From Balneolales bacterium (GTDB lineage: Bacteria; Bacteroidota; Rhodothermia; Balneolales; Natronogracilivirgulaceae), in assembly GCA_007132975.1 (NCBI GenBank), contig SLNO01000018.1, forward strand, positions 1 to 49,015: 49,015 nucleotides of DNA. The letters are read 5' to 3'. Both the position numbers and the translations under genes were made by a program. Shown here one piece after another: positions 8,081-16,944 of the stretch (positions are counted from its first letter, which is position 1; each line of letters begins with the position of its first letter). The notes under the pieces are model-generated. The model saw only the letters and a list, made by a program, of their open reading frames with translations, did no database searches and was not told the origin of the DNA.

Positions 8081-8608
8081 TCACGCATGCTTGAGAAGCT
8101 CCCTAAGCTTCATCCGCGCACTGAATAGTCTTGATTTTACTTTTTTCTCGTCAATCTCAAGCACTACGGCAATCTCCTGATAACTGAGCTCTTCGAAATG
8201 CCTCAGGTGCAGCACAATCCTTTGATCGTCGCCCAGCTGTCCTATGGCATCGTACAACCTTTGGTGCTCCTCTTTATTCACCATGATGAGAAATGGTGTC
8301 TGATCGTCTTCTTGAGGCGAAGTCACAAGATCCTGCCTGCGTGCACTGCGGACATGGTTCAGCGACTCATTGATGATGATCCTGTACAGCCAGCTATAGA
8401 AACGATGTTTGCTGTCATAGGTTGCGAGCTTCTCCCAGGATTTTACAAACCCGTTTTGGACAACATCCCTGGCGGCATCCGGATCTTTCACGATACCAAG
8501 GGCCGTTCTGTACATCGGCAGCTGGTATCGCAACACCAGCTTGTCAAACGCCCTGTTATTCCCGTTCAGGCATTCCGAAACCAGTTCTTGATCATCTTTA
8601 TCTGACAT
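8081..8608 (-). CDS. ECF RNA polymerase sigma factor (sigma-70 family)
   Basis: A 175-residue extracytoplasmic-function sigma factor of typical length. Region 2 covers ~20-90, with AFDKLVLRYQLPMYRTA, then DPDAARDVVQNGFVKSWEKL (core binding and -10 recognition) and FYSWLYRIIINESLNHVRS. Region 4 covers ~120-170, with LGDDQRIVLHLRHFEELSYQEIAVVLEI and the helix-turn-helix end VKSRLFSARMKLRELL. It would direct RNA polymerase to its own regulon when released from a membrane anti-sigma factor. The next gene on the strand is the repeat-bearing anti-sigma-like protein, the expected partner. No Shine-Dalgarno is visible before the ATG; an inverted repeat lies just upstream. The family is certain; the regulon is unknown. 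Confidence 0.93.
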   Translation of the reverse strand: MSDKDDQELVSECLNGNNRAFDKLVLRYQLPMYRTALGIVKDPDAARDVVQNGFVKSWEKLATYDSKHRFYSWLYRIIINESLNHVRSARRQDLVTSPQEDDQTPFLIMVNKEEHQRLYDAIGQLGDDQRIVLHLRHFEELSYQEIAVVLEIDEKKVKSRLFSARMKLRELLKHA

Positions 8609-8611
8609 TTA

Positions 8612-8646
8612 TGGGCATAATATTACAAGGCAGTTGTTTATACCCA
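8612..8646 (-). promoter_or_regulatory. Inverted repeat just upstream of the ECF sigma start
   Basis: TGGGCATAA and TTATACCCA form a 9-bp inverted repeat with one mismatch and a 17-base spacer, ending three bases before the sigma ATG. It could be an operator or a 5' leader hairpin that hides the start. No factor is identified. Confidence 0.35.
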
Positions 8647-8740
8647 TCATAATAATAAATAGTAGCTTACCCCTCAACAGCTATTTGCAAATCACCTCGA
8701 ATCAATGCAAAGGTATCGGGCTCCCGTCCTGGGGCTGATC

Positions 8741-9034
8741 TCATCCATCCTCCACGATATCAAAAACCTGGTCCAGTCGTGTAAATCTGAAGACATCCCT
8801 TACGTGGCTGTTAAGATTGATCAGCCGCAACCCCTCTCCATTTTCGTTCAGCCTCTTGTATGTCTGCACCAGCACACTAAGCCCCATACTCGATATGTAA
8901 TCAAGATCTGCCATATCAATGGTGATGGTCTTATTGTAGTCTGAAAGCCCGGCAGCCGCCTTCTCCGCCTGACTCGCATCGAACCGGCCGCCAAGCCTGA
9001 CCATATCCTCGCTTACCTTTTCTATTGTCAGCAT
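8741..9034 (-). CDS. STAS-domain protein (anti-sigma factor antagonist type)
   Basis: A 97-residue single STAS domain from the ATG at 9034, preceded by GGGAG; longer upstream extensions have no family similarity. The core reads ITIDMADLDYISSMGLSVLVQTYKRL, where the SSMG serines are where SpoIIAA/RsbV-type proteins are phosphorylated by a cognate kinase. Such proteins release sigma factors by binding an RsbW/SpoIIAB-type kinase, or act in other partner-switch systems. No such kinase or PP2C phosphatase is seen in the window, so the partner is elsewhere. The gene ends 132 bp before the ECF sigma gene on the same strand, but STAS proteins do not normally act on ECF anti-sigma factors, so a link is unproven. 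Confidence 0.88.
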   Translation of the reverse strand: MLTIEKVSEDMVRLGGRFDASQAEKAAAGLSDYNKTITIDMADLDYISSMGLSVLVQTYKRLNENGEGLRLINLNSHVRDVFRFTRLDQVFDIVEDG

Positions 9035-9113
9035 GGGAGCTCCCTGACTTTGTTTTAGGTTATTGAAACCAGAAAAAATGCCTGCGGCCTTTCCCGGCTC
9101 GCCAGATGCCGGG

Positions 9114-10169
9114 CTAACGCCTCTGGCTTGCTGAAGTACCCTGGCTCGGATCATGCGCAATGCGCGGCGGCAGAAAGTCCTCTGGGTAATTCGTCACGTA
9201 ATTTTCACCGAAAAGCCGGTTATGTACAACGGTATTTCGGTACACCTCCCAGTCGAATCGCCCTTTTTTACGGTAGTAAAGGGTGATGAACGACGAGGTC
9301 ATCACAATAAATGCGGAGTACAGAATGGCCAGCCATAGCATCTGGTCGCGGACGGGGGTATCCGCAAAGCTCAGCAGGATAATAGCAAAGGATACCGGCC
9401 CGTTCTGGATGCCTGTTTCGAGCGAGATGGCCCGCTGGTAGATCGGCTGCAGGCCGAACAGCCGGGAGACCCAGAAACCAAAGAAAAAACCGGCAAGGCC
9501 CAGACCGATGGCACTGGCATAAAGCTGCCATGGGGTGCGGATCAGGATATCGCCATGCCGGATGAACAAGGTGCCAAGCAGGAAGAGGATTACAATGATC
9601 GCCATGAACCCTGCCGTGTCCTCGGCCGTTTTGGCCCATCCCGGAGAGAACCGGCGCAGGATCATGCCCCCAGCCACCGGAACAAGCACCAGGCACAGAG
9701 AAATGATGATGTTGCTTGTAGGAATCACAAAATCGCCGACTTCTCCCGCCGCAAACAGGGTTTCACTGAGTTGTTGCGTAAATCCGGTTGTGTACAGGCT
9801 CAGCAGAATCGGCATCATCAGAAGTGCCATAATAGTGGATGCCGTGGTCATCGAGATGCTCAGCGCCACCGATCCCCTGGAAAAGTAGGTGAACATGTTG
9901 GATGTTGTTCCACCCGGCAGACAACCGATCAGAATGAGTGCAATGGCAAAGGCCGGGTCCAGATTCAGGACAATGGCCAGCCCCAGGGCCACCAGCGGCA
10001 TGGCCCCGAATTGCGACATGAACCCGATAAGCACACCACGGAACTGACGCGCCACGGCCTTGAAGTCATCAATGGTCAGGCTGGCCCCCATCCCGAACAT
10101 GATGATCAGGATCATGATGCCCAGAAGGGCTTCGTCTATCGCGTACAGTAGTTGGGTATCAAATTCCAT
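9114..10169 (-). CDS. Bile acid:sodium symporter (BASS/SBF) family transporter
   Basis: A 351-residue membrane protein with about nine or ten hydrophobic segments. It has the BASS-type sequence GCLPGGTTSNMFTYFSRG near residue 82 and GASLTIDDF near 29, where sodium-coupled organic-acid or sterol transporters are conserved. A basic soluble tail of ~50 residues (VYRNTVVHNRLFGENYV...) follows the last membrane helix. Members carry bile acids, pantoate, pyruvate or other organic anions with Na+; the substrate cannot be read here. It begins 33 bp after the acyl-CoA ligase stop and is probably co-transcribed with it. A sodium-coupled carrier fits the Mrp antiporter encoded elsewhere in the window. 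Confidence 0.88.
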   Translation of the reverse strand: MEFDTQLLYAIDEALLGIMILIIMFGMGASLTIDDFKAVARQFRGVLIGFMSQFGAMPLVALGLAIVLNLDPAFAIALILIGCLPGGTTSNMFTYFSRGSVALSISMTTASTIMALLMMPILLSLYTTGFTQQLSETLFAAGEVGDFVIPTSNIIISLCLVLVPVAGGMILRRFSPGWAKTAEDTAGFMAIIVILFLLGTLFIRHGDILIRTPWQLYASAIGLGLAGFFFGFWVSRLFGLQPIYQRAISLETGIQNGPVSFAIILLSFADTPVRDQMLWLAILYSAFIVMTSSFITLYYRKKGRFDWEVYRNTVVHNRLFGENYVTNYPEDFLPPRIAHDPSQGTSASQRR

Positions 10170-10202
10170 AATCAGAAAATTTCAATTGACCCGGCAGCCG
10201 AT

Positions 10203-12134
10203 TTATACCTTTACTTCCTTGGCGGAGAACATTTCACGTATGATCTCCTCATACTTTTTATCGATAACGTGCCGCTTAAGCTTGAAGAGGTTTGTCACCT
10301 CGTCCCCCACTTTGAATGGCTTTGGCAGGAAACGGAACTCCCGCACCTGCTCAAAGCGCTTGAACCCGCCGGTGCGTGCCATCATTGTCTTGATTTCATT
10401 GCGGATGATATTGTGGGCCTTCGGGTTGTCCAGCAAGTCCTCGAGTGCGGTTGCCTTGATGCCATCATCAGCAAAAGCATCAAGCCGCGGGACAATCAGC
10501 GCTCCTACAAATTTCTGATCCTGCCCCACCACCATGCACTGCTCGATGTAGCGGCTCTGGCGCAGCACCATTTCGATGGGCTCGGGCTCCAGGTTTTCAC
10601 CATTCGAAAGAACAATGGTGGATTTGCTCCGTCCCAGAATTTTCAGCGAATCGTTGAATGTCATCATCCCCAGGTCGCCGGTGCGCAGCCAGCCGCCTTC
10701 ACGCAGGACGGTTTTCGTGATCTCCGGCTCGCGATAGTACCCTTTCATGACCTGCGGTCCGCGCACCCAGATTTCGCCGCGCATGCCGCGCCCTTCATGT
10801 GGATGCTTTTTATTCGGGAAGAGCACTTCCTCTGTCTCAATATCCACGATCCTCACTTCGGTATCGGGAACCGGTGGACCCACTGTGCCATTGACCAGCC
10901 TTTCTTCGGTGCGCACGGCGATAACCGGACAGGTTTCGGTCATCCCGTATCCCTCCAGAACCGGAATGCCTATATAATTGAAAAATTTATCGATCTCGAT
11001 GGGAAGGGCGCCCCCTCCGGAAACCGTGGCCTTGATCGACCCGCCGGCACTCTTCCGTATGGTTTCCAGCACCGCAACGTTGAAAAACCCGTACCAGGGC
11101 ACAAGTATCAGCAAGCGGATCAAATGACCGATCTTGAAGATTGCACGCTTGATTTTTGACTCATCCTTCAGCTGCAGATCGTTGTCACTGATATAGAAAA
11201 TGGACTCCTGATAGTAGTGCCCCAGGAAATAGGCGATGTGGAACAGCGCACGGCGCACCGGGTGGGCCGACCGGACATTTTCCAGGATGCGCTGATGCAG
11301 GCTTTCCCATAACCTGGGGGCTGATCCCATAAATGTCGGCTCCACATTCTGCAGATCATCTCCCAGGGTGCGGATGCTGGTGTAGTAATTGCACGCACCG
11401 CAGCTGATAGTGTACACCTCGAATACCCGCTCGAAAATATGCCAGATGGGCAGGATCGATAGGACCCGGTCGGTACAGGCCAGATCGATCGGTATCACCG
11501 ACATCTGCGACATCATGTTGGAGTGGGTGAGCATGACGCCCTTTGGCTTTCCGGTTGTGCCGGAGGTGTAAATCAGCGTAAAGAGGTCGTCTGGACGGAT
11601 CTGCTCCATGCGCTCATTCACCCGCTTGTCACCCTTCTCCAGCTGCAAGGCGCCGATCGCCATCACCTCCTCAAGGGCGCGAACACCCTCAAGCGGCTCT
11701 GATTTCGGGCTCATCAGGATGATCTCCTGGAGTTCAGGAAGCTCTGGCCGCAGCCGTACGATCTTCTTCTGCAGGGCATCGTTTTCTACGAATGCCACGC
11801 GGATACGGGCATGGTTTATGATGTAGATAAGCTCGTCGTCGGTGACATCGGCACCCCTCGGGGTATTCACAGCGCCGCTGAGCTGGATTCCATAATCGGC
11901 GAGCATCCATTCGTAACGGTTGTCACTGAACAGGCCCACATGCTCACGCGCCTCCACTCCGAGCTCAATCAGTCCGGCAGACAGTTTTCGGCCCCGCTCA
12001 TAGAGCTCCCGGAAAGTGACGGGTTGCCATTCAAGCGCTGTTATTCTTGTGGCAAAAGCAGGAAGCGACTCATATTTATCCGCTGCCTTTTTGTAAAGAT
12101 CTGCGAGATTGGAAGCAATGATACGTGAATCCAT
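10203..12134 (-). CDS. Long-chain fatty acyl-CoA ligase (AMP-forming)
   Basis: A 643-residue ANL-superfamily enzyme that activates a fatty acid with ATP to an acyl-adenylate and then transfers it to CoA. The P-loop YTSGTTGKPKGVML is at residue 189, the A5 motif GYGMTETCPV near 395 and the TGDLG motif near 485. The C-terminal domain contains LKILGRSKSTIVLSNGENLEP, as in FadD15/LACS-type long-chain ligases. The central insert with several basic and hydrophobic stretches is typical of this membrane-associated subgroup. The BASS transporter follows after 33 bp. Chain-length preference cannot be told from sequence. Confidence 0.92.
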   Translation of the reverse strand: MDSRIIASNLADLYKKAADKYESLPAFATRITALEWQPVTFRELYERGRKLSAGLIELGVEAREHVGLFSDNRYEWMLADYGIQLSGAVNTPRGADVTDDELIYIINHARIRVAFVENDALQKKIVRLRPELPELQEIILMSPKSEPLEGVRALEEVMAIGALQLEKGDKRVNERMEQIRPDDLFTLIYTSGTTGKPKGVMLTHSNMMSQMSVIPIDLACTDRVLSILPIWHIFERVFEVYTISCGACNYYTSIRTLGDDLQNVEPTFMGSAPRLWESLHQRILENVRSAHPVRRALFHIAYFLGHYYQESIFYISDNDLQLKDESKIKRAIFKIGHLIRLLILVPWYGFFNVAVLETIRKSAGGSIKATVSGGGALPIEIDKFFNYIGIPVLEGYGMTETCPVIAVRTEERLVNGTVGPPVPDTEVRIVDIETEEVLFPNKKHPHEGRGMRGEIWVRGPQVMKGYYREPEITKTVLREGGWLRTGDLGMMTFNDSLKILGRSKSTIVLSNGENLEPEPIEMVLRQSRYIEQCMVVGQDQKFVGALIVPRLDAFADDGIKATALEDLLDNPKAHNIIRNEIKTMMARTGGFKRFEQVREFRFLPKPFKVGDEVTNLFKLKRHVIDKKYEEIIREMFSAKEVKV

Positions 12135-12406
12135 ATATCCGCTGGAAAGTGATTGAAACCGTTAGGTAGAAAGATCTTCTGCAGGAAGCAGTAGTCTGCC
12201 CCACCAGAAACTTGACGCTTTACGGTAATAAACCCCACGTTGGTTTGAGCGCTCGTTTGTACTGTGCAACACTCAAAACTGTTTACTCATTCAAACCGGT
12301 TATTCTGCCCTGTAATCTGGTATACAGACAAAAACCCGGCACTTAAGATACGTTTTTTTTCTTTACGAACAATAATCGACCATATATGGTGAATAACGGG
12401 CAATCA

Positions 12407-14623
12407 TCACTTTGATTTGCCGTCCGGGTCGGCGGGTCTTTCATCGGCAGGCCTTTCAGAAGCATCACTGACAGGCAGGTCTTCCGTCTCATACGGTGAC
12501 GGAATCCAGAAAAAGAACGTGGAGCCAACCCCAAATGTACTCTCCATCCCTAAACTTCCTCCCATCTGTTCCACCAGCTGACTTGAAATGATCAAACCGA
12601 GTCCGGTCCCGCCGAAACGCCGGCTGATGGAAGAATCTACCTGAGAAAAAGCCTTGAACAACTTGGACCGTTGCTCCTCGGTGATTCCGATTCCGGTATC
12701 CCTGACATGGAAGAACAGCTTGCCGTTCCTGTCATCTATTGCCTCAAAACCAGCCGTCAGTTCCACCTCTCCTTCTTCGGTGAATTTGACCGCATTGTTC
12801 AAAATGTTCATGAGCACCTGCTTGAGCCGCACGGGATCCACCTCGGCAAAGCGCGGAAAATCGGGCTGGATTTCGTAGAAAATCCGAAGCCCCTTTTTGG
12901 CGGCCTGATACTCCATAATGGCCATGGTCTGCTCAACCAGAGAGATAACATCCGTTTGAACCGGATGCAGCTCCATGCGACCGGTTTCAATACGGGAGAA
13001 GTCCAGGATGTCGTTGATGATCCCCATGAGCACATTGGCCGAAACACTTACATTCTCCAGATACATTTTCTGGATGTTGTTCATTGGCGTGGCTTCCAAC
13101 AGGTCCGTAAAGCCAATGATGCCATTGAGCGGTGTGCGCAGTTCATGGCTCATATTGGCTAAAAATTCACTTTTCGTCTTGTTGGCAGCCTGTGCCCGCT
13201 CTTTCTCAATAACCAGCTGACTTTCAAGTTCCGACCGCTGTTTCATATTGACAAGCATGTCCGCGAAAATCTTCAGCAGGTTTTTCTCTTTTTCCGAGTA
13301 TTTATACTTTTCCCTGACCGAATCAAAACCGACAAAGCCGAGGCATTTCTTTCCTCTCATCAGGGGCAGTGAGATCAGGCTCTTGATGTTTTGGGTCATA
13401 AGATGATCCCGGAAGAAATTGCCGTCCGGCAGTTTGGAAACATCCGGGATATCGAGCGGTTGCCCCGTTTTGTGCACCTCTATCATTGGCATCATGAGTT
13501 CAAACGGAGCCCTCTGAAGCTGCTCAATTTGCGGTGGAACTCCTTCGGCACACCACTCATGCGTGTTGCGGCAGAACTGACGGTCCCAATCGTACTCGAA
13601 GATGTAGACCCGGTCGGCCTGGGCAAAACAGGCCAGATCCTCCAGCGACTGGTGAATGGTCTTCTCCATCTCCCCAAGCGGAACATTGATATAGGTGGAG
13701 GCGATCTTCATGAGGATCTCCTGCAAATGCGACTGATGCCGAAGCATCTCCTCCGCAGAATTTCGCTCCAGCACAAGCCCCACCTGCCGGGTGAAGATGT
13801 CGGTCAGTGTCTCCCTTCTGAGCCTCTGGCCCTTCGGCATGATGATGGTGAAAAAGCCAAGCATCCGGCCATTGCGTGCTATGCCGGCGAGGACAACCTC
13901 CCCCGGCTTGAACAGGTCAATAAGCGTGTTCTGTTCTTTATCGCTCAAACCACTATTTATAAAAAAATCCCTGGCGGATGAACGGATGACACCCTTTTCA
14001 AAAAGCGCGCTCATCACTTGCTGGTCCTTCAACCACTTGCGTTTACGAATATCAAATCCCAGAGTCTCTTCCGCCTTTTCAAACTGCATCTCCGCTCCGC
14101 AAGAAGCCGCGACCAGCACGCTCTCTTCATCCGGGTCAATGATATTCATCATCACGCATTGCGCTCCCGTGATCTCAGCGAGCGACCTGGTCACCCGGCT
14201 GTAATCCGGCTCACCGATATTCTGCTCAAGGAAATACCGGGATGTTTCAGCGACAAGCTTCTCCTTGGTGATATCAAACACAAAAACAGTAAGAAATCCC
14301 TTTTGAGGGCTTCGAATTTCCACCCGAAGCCACCGTTTCAGAATGCGGGAATGGAATTCATGCTCTTTCTTTTCACTTGTGGAAGCGACCTCTTCAAAAT
14401 GTGAAATGTAGTCCCATTCGCGCAGCGCCGATCGTGAAAACACTTCTGAGGCGTTCCCGGCAATTATGTCCTCTCTCTTGAGCCCCGTCAGCTCCTCAAA
14501 CGTCCGGTTGACATCAAGGATGTGAAAATCGACCACACTGCCCTTATCATCATATATCAGCTTGTGATACACAAACCCAAAGGATGCTTCGTCGACAAGA
14601 TATCGATAATCGCTCGAATCCAT
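12407..14623 (-). CDS. Soluble sensor histidine kinase (PAS-GAF-GAF-HisKA-HATPase)
   Basis: A 738-residue hybrid-type sensor kinase without a membrane segment or receiver domain. An N-terminal PAS domain (~1-125, FEELTGLKREDIIAGNASEVF) is followed by two GAF-like domains (~140-295 and ~305-460). The dimerisation helix carries the phospho-acceptor in FLANMSHELRTPLNGIIGF near residue 490. The ATPase domain has NILNNAVKFT (N box), DTGIGI (G1) and GGTGLGLIIS (G2). The GAF regions contain Cys residues (for example ITGAQCVMMN and VAASCGAEM), so a redox or ligand signal is possible but unproven. The tail after the kinase is short and hydrophilic. No response regulator is adjacent, so its output partner is encoded elsewhere. 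Confidence 0.93.
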   Translation of the reverse strand: MDSSDYRYLVDEASFGFVYHKLIYDDKGSVVDFHILDVNRTFEELTGLKREDIIAGNASEVFSRSALREWDYISHFEEVASTSEKKEHEFHSRILKRWLRVEIRSPQKGFLTVFVFDITKEKLVAETSRYFLEQNIGEPDYSRVTRSLAEITGAQCVMMNIIDPDEESVLVAASCGAEMQFEKAEETLGFDIRKRKWLKDQQVMSALFEKGVIRSSARDFFINSGLSDKEQNTLIDLFKPGEVVLAGIARNGRMLGFFTIIMPKGQRLRRETLTDIFTRQVGLVLERNSAEEMLRHQSHLQEILMKIASTYINVPLGEMEKTIHQSLEDLACFAQADRVYIFEYDWDRQFCRNTHEWCAEGVPPQIEQLQRAPFELMMPMIEVHKTGQPLDIPDVSKLPDGNFFRDHLMTQNIKSLISLPLMRGKKCLGFVGFDSVREKYKYSEKEKNLLKIFADMLVNMKQRSELESQLVIEKERAQAANKTKSEFLANMSHELRTPLNGIIGFTDLLEATPMNNIQKMYLENVSVSANVLMGIINDILDFSRIETGRMELHPVQTDVISLVEQTMAIMEYQAAKKGLRIFYEIQPDFPRFAEVDPVRLKQVLMNILNNAVKFTEEGEVELTAGFEAIDDRNGKLFFHVRDTGIGITEEQRSKLFKAFSQVDSSISRRFGGTGLGLIISSQLVEQMGGSLGMESTFGVGSTFFFWIPSPYETEDLPVSDASERPADERPADPDGKSK

Positions 14624-14789
14624 TGCCTCGCAACTAATTAGTGCGCATACTGCCCCGATGCTTTAATTTCAGTTCACACAAATTCCAATCCGGTTTATAT
14701 AATATCACACATTTCTGCCGGATTTCACAACGTGGATTCCAGGCGGTGTTCCTGCATTGCCATCCTACAGGTATTATCGCGGCAGCTGT

Positions 14790-16838
14790 CTATCTGCTGG
14801 CCAGCTCCATCACGCGGGTCATACGGGCGACAAACTCTCCGGGCGACTCCAGCTCTCCCTGCAGCAAGCGGGCGCCGTCATACAGCTGGCGGGCCATCAG
14901 CCGTACCGTCTCGTCATTGCCTCGCTCCTGCAGCCGGCGCATATTAAGGATCACCGGGTGCGACGGGTTCACCTCCAGCACCCGTTTCGAGGGTCCCGTT
15001 TCCTGGTCCATCATCTTCATCATGCGCTCGAGATGGCTGTCCAGGCCCTCCTTTCCAATTGTCAGCGTCACCGCGGAGTCCACCAGTCGCTTTGAAGCGA
15101 CAACGCTCTCCACCCTGTCGCCCGCCTCCTCCCTGAAAACCGCCAGGAGACGCTCAAGCGCCTCACCGGAAACACGCTCCGGTTTTTTCTCATCATCCGG
15201 ATCATCCTCCAGGTCAAGATCGGCTTTTTCAATACTCTTGAGCGGCTTTTCCTTGTACATGCCTATGCCCGGCACCACAAACGCATCCACCGGATCTGCA
15301 AGAAGCAGCACTTCGATGTATTTCTTGCGGAAGTACTCCAGCCGGGGATCACGCTTGAGCTCCCCGAGACTGTCGCCCGAGAGATAGTAGATCTCCTTCT
15401 GGGATTCCGGCATGCGTTCCAGATAGCCCGCAAGAGGGATCATGTCGCTCATGGCACCGGACTTATCAGCGTCCTTCGCTTTATCATCCGGCTTTTTCGA
15501 CTCCTCATCTTTGACATCGGACTTTTTGGCTTTTACCTTTTTGGCACCAGGGCCCTGGGCTTTCGATTTTTTGCCATCTGTTTCCTTGCCATCCGTTTTT
15601 TGTGCTTTCGGCTCCTTTCCCGCTCCATCTGCTGCAGCCCCATCCACGGTGAACGTACTGTGGAAACGCATGAGTTCGATGATGCGGTCGCGGTTGGCAA
15701 AATCGGTGTTGAGCCCGGACTTGAACAGCTGTCCGAATTCCTCATAGAACGTGCGGAATTTCTCCGGCTCGCTTTCGGCCCAGTATTCGATCATCCCGAA
15801 GAACTTGTTGACCAGTACTTCGCGGATACGGACCATGACCGGCGAGTGCTGCGTGACTTCCCGGGAGACGTTCAGCGGCAGGTCCTCGCTGTCCACAACC
15901 CCCTCCGCAAACCGCAGATACTCCGGCAGCAGCGCCTCGCAGTCCTCCTGCACAAACACACGATTGGAGTAGAGCTGCAGGGATTTCAGGTTCTCAACCC
16001 GGAAAAAGTCGGGCTTCGCTTTCCTCGGCACAAAGATGAGCGCCTTGAAATTGATGCGGCCCTCCATGGCAAGATGGAGATGGTCCAGCGGCTCCTGGAA
16101 GTCGTTGCTGATGAACTTGTAGAACTCGATGCGCTCTTCATCGGTCACTTCATTCTTGTTCTTGTGCCAGACGGCGCCGCGCGAATTGACCTCCTCTCCG
16201 TTCACCTCAATAGTGAAATCCACGAAATTTGAGTACTTGCGGATGAGCTGTTTGATGCGCTCCGGACTTGCAAACTCCTTGTGCTCGTCCTTGAGCCGGA
16301 ATGAGATACGCGTGCCGCGCTCGGTGCGGGCTCTCTCCTCAATCTCGTAGGTACCCTTTCCATCAGAGACCCATATCCACCCCGTCTCCGCCGGACCGGC
16401 ATGGCGCGTCTCCACCGTGATCTGGTCGGCCACCATGAACGCGGAGTAGAAACCCACGCCAAACTGCCCGATCATGTTGCCGTCAAGACAGTTCTTGTTG
16501 TCCTTGAGCTGCTGGAGGAACTCCATGGTACCCGAGCTGGCAACCGTGCCGAGCCGCCCGGTCAGGTCGTCGAACGTCATGCCGATACCCGTATCCTCAA
16601 TGGAAAACGTCTGCTCCTTTTCATCCACTTCGATTTTGATGCGCAAGGGCAGTTTGGGCGACTGAACCTCCTGACCGGTCACCTGCAGGAACCGCACCTT
16701 GTTGAGCGCATCCGATGCGTTGGAAACCAGCTCGCGCAGGAAAACTTCTGGATTGGTGTAGAGGGAATTAACGATCAGGTGAAGCAGCTGCTTCATTTCG
16801 GCCTTGAATTCGAACTGCTGCCGAGATGTCTTTTCCAT
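14790..16838 (-). CDS. htpG: Molecular chaperone HtpG (bacterial Hsp90) with Lys-rich insert
   Basis: A 682-residue Hsp90, longer than the usual ~620-630. The N-terminal ATPase is complete: ELVSNASDALNKVRF, DTGIGMTFDDL, the GTVASSGT lid and GQFGVGFYSAFMV. The middle domain includes PLNVSREVTQ, where the catalytic-loop Arg is conserved. The extra length is almost all in one low-complexity segment (~396-463), rich in Lys, Asp, Gly and Ala and placed just before YLERMPESQKEIYYLSGDS. The C-terminal dimerisation domain is normal. A 28-residue membrane peptide gene lies 19 bp upstream on the same strand. It presumably helps fold client proteins under stress. The insert is seen directly; its role is unknown. 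Confidence 0.97.
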   Translation of the reverse strand: MEKTSRQQFEFKAEMKQLLHLIVNSLYTNPEVFLRELVSNASDALNKVRFLQVTGQEVQSPKLPLRIKIEVDEKEQTFSIEDTGIGMTFDDLTGRLGTVASSGTMEFLQQLKDNKNCLDGNMIGQFGVGFYSAFMVADQITVETRHAGPAETGWIWVSDGKGTYEIEERARTERGTRISFRLKDEHKEFASPERIKQLIRKYSNFVDFTIEVNGEEVNSRGAVWHKNKNEVTDEERIEFYKFISNDFQEPLDHLHLAMEGRINFKALIFVPRKAKPDFFRVENLKSLQLYSNRVFVQEDCEALLPEYLRFAEGVVDSEDLPLNVSREVTQHSPVMVRIREVLVNKFFGMIEYWAESEPEKFRTFYEEFGQLFKSGLNTDFANRDRIIELMRFHSTFTVDGAAADGAGKEPKAQKTDGKETDGKKSKAQGPGAKKVKAKKSDVKDEESKKPDDKAKDADKSGAMSDMIPLAGYLERMPESQKEIYYLSGDSLGELKRDPRLEYFRKKYIEVLLLADPVDAFVVPGIGMYKEKPLKSIEKADLDLEDDPDDEKKPERVSGEALERLLAVFREEAGDRVESVVASKRLVDSAVTLTIGKEGLDSHLERMMKMMDQETGPSKRVLEVNPSHPVILNMRRLQERGNDETVRLMARQLYDGARLLQGELESPGEFVARMTRVMELASR

Positions 16839-16857
16839 AAGTCTTTTGATGCGTGTG

Positions 16858-16944
16858 TTACAGGATCTTGATCAGGATATTGGTGATCAGCGCCAGCAAC
16901 AGGGTGATACCTATAAGAATGAGTACCTGTTTGTATTGTGACAT
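16858..16944 (-). CDS. Candidate 28-residue single-pass membrane peptide
   Basis: A short open frame from ATG at 16944 to TAA at 16858. It begins MSQYKQVLILIGITLL, continues hydrophobic (LALITN) and ends ILIKIL, so residues ~7-27 could span a membrane with a polar N-terminus. It ends 19 bp before the htpG start on the same strand and follows the serine-hydrolase stop by 61 bp. The Shine-Dalgarno match is weak. Composition, a clean start and stop and its place support a real small gene, but a chance frame of this size is possible. I recognise no family. Confidence 0.45.
   Translation of the reverse strand: MSQYKQVLILIGITLLLALITNILIKIL

Noticed and set aside
10152-11159. Plus-strand frame of 335 codons
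   Set aside because: It is antisense to the acyl-CoA ligase, whose motifs are complete in the minus frame.
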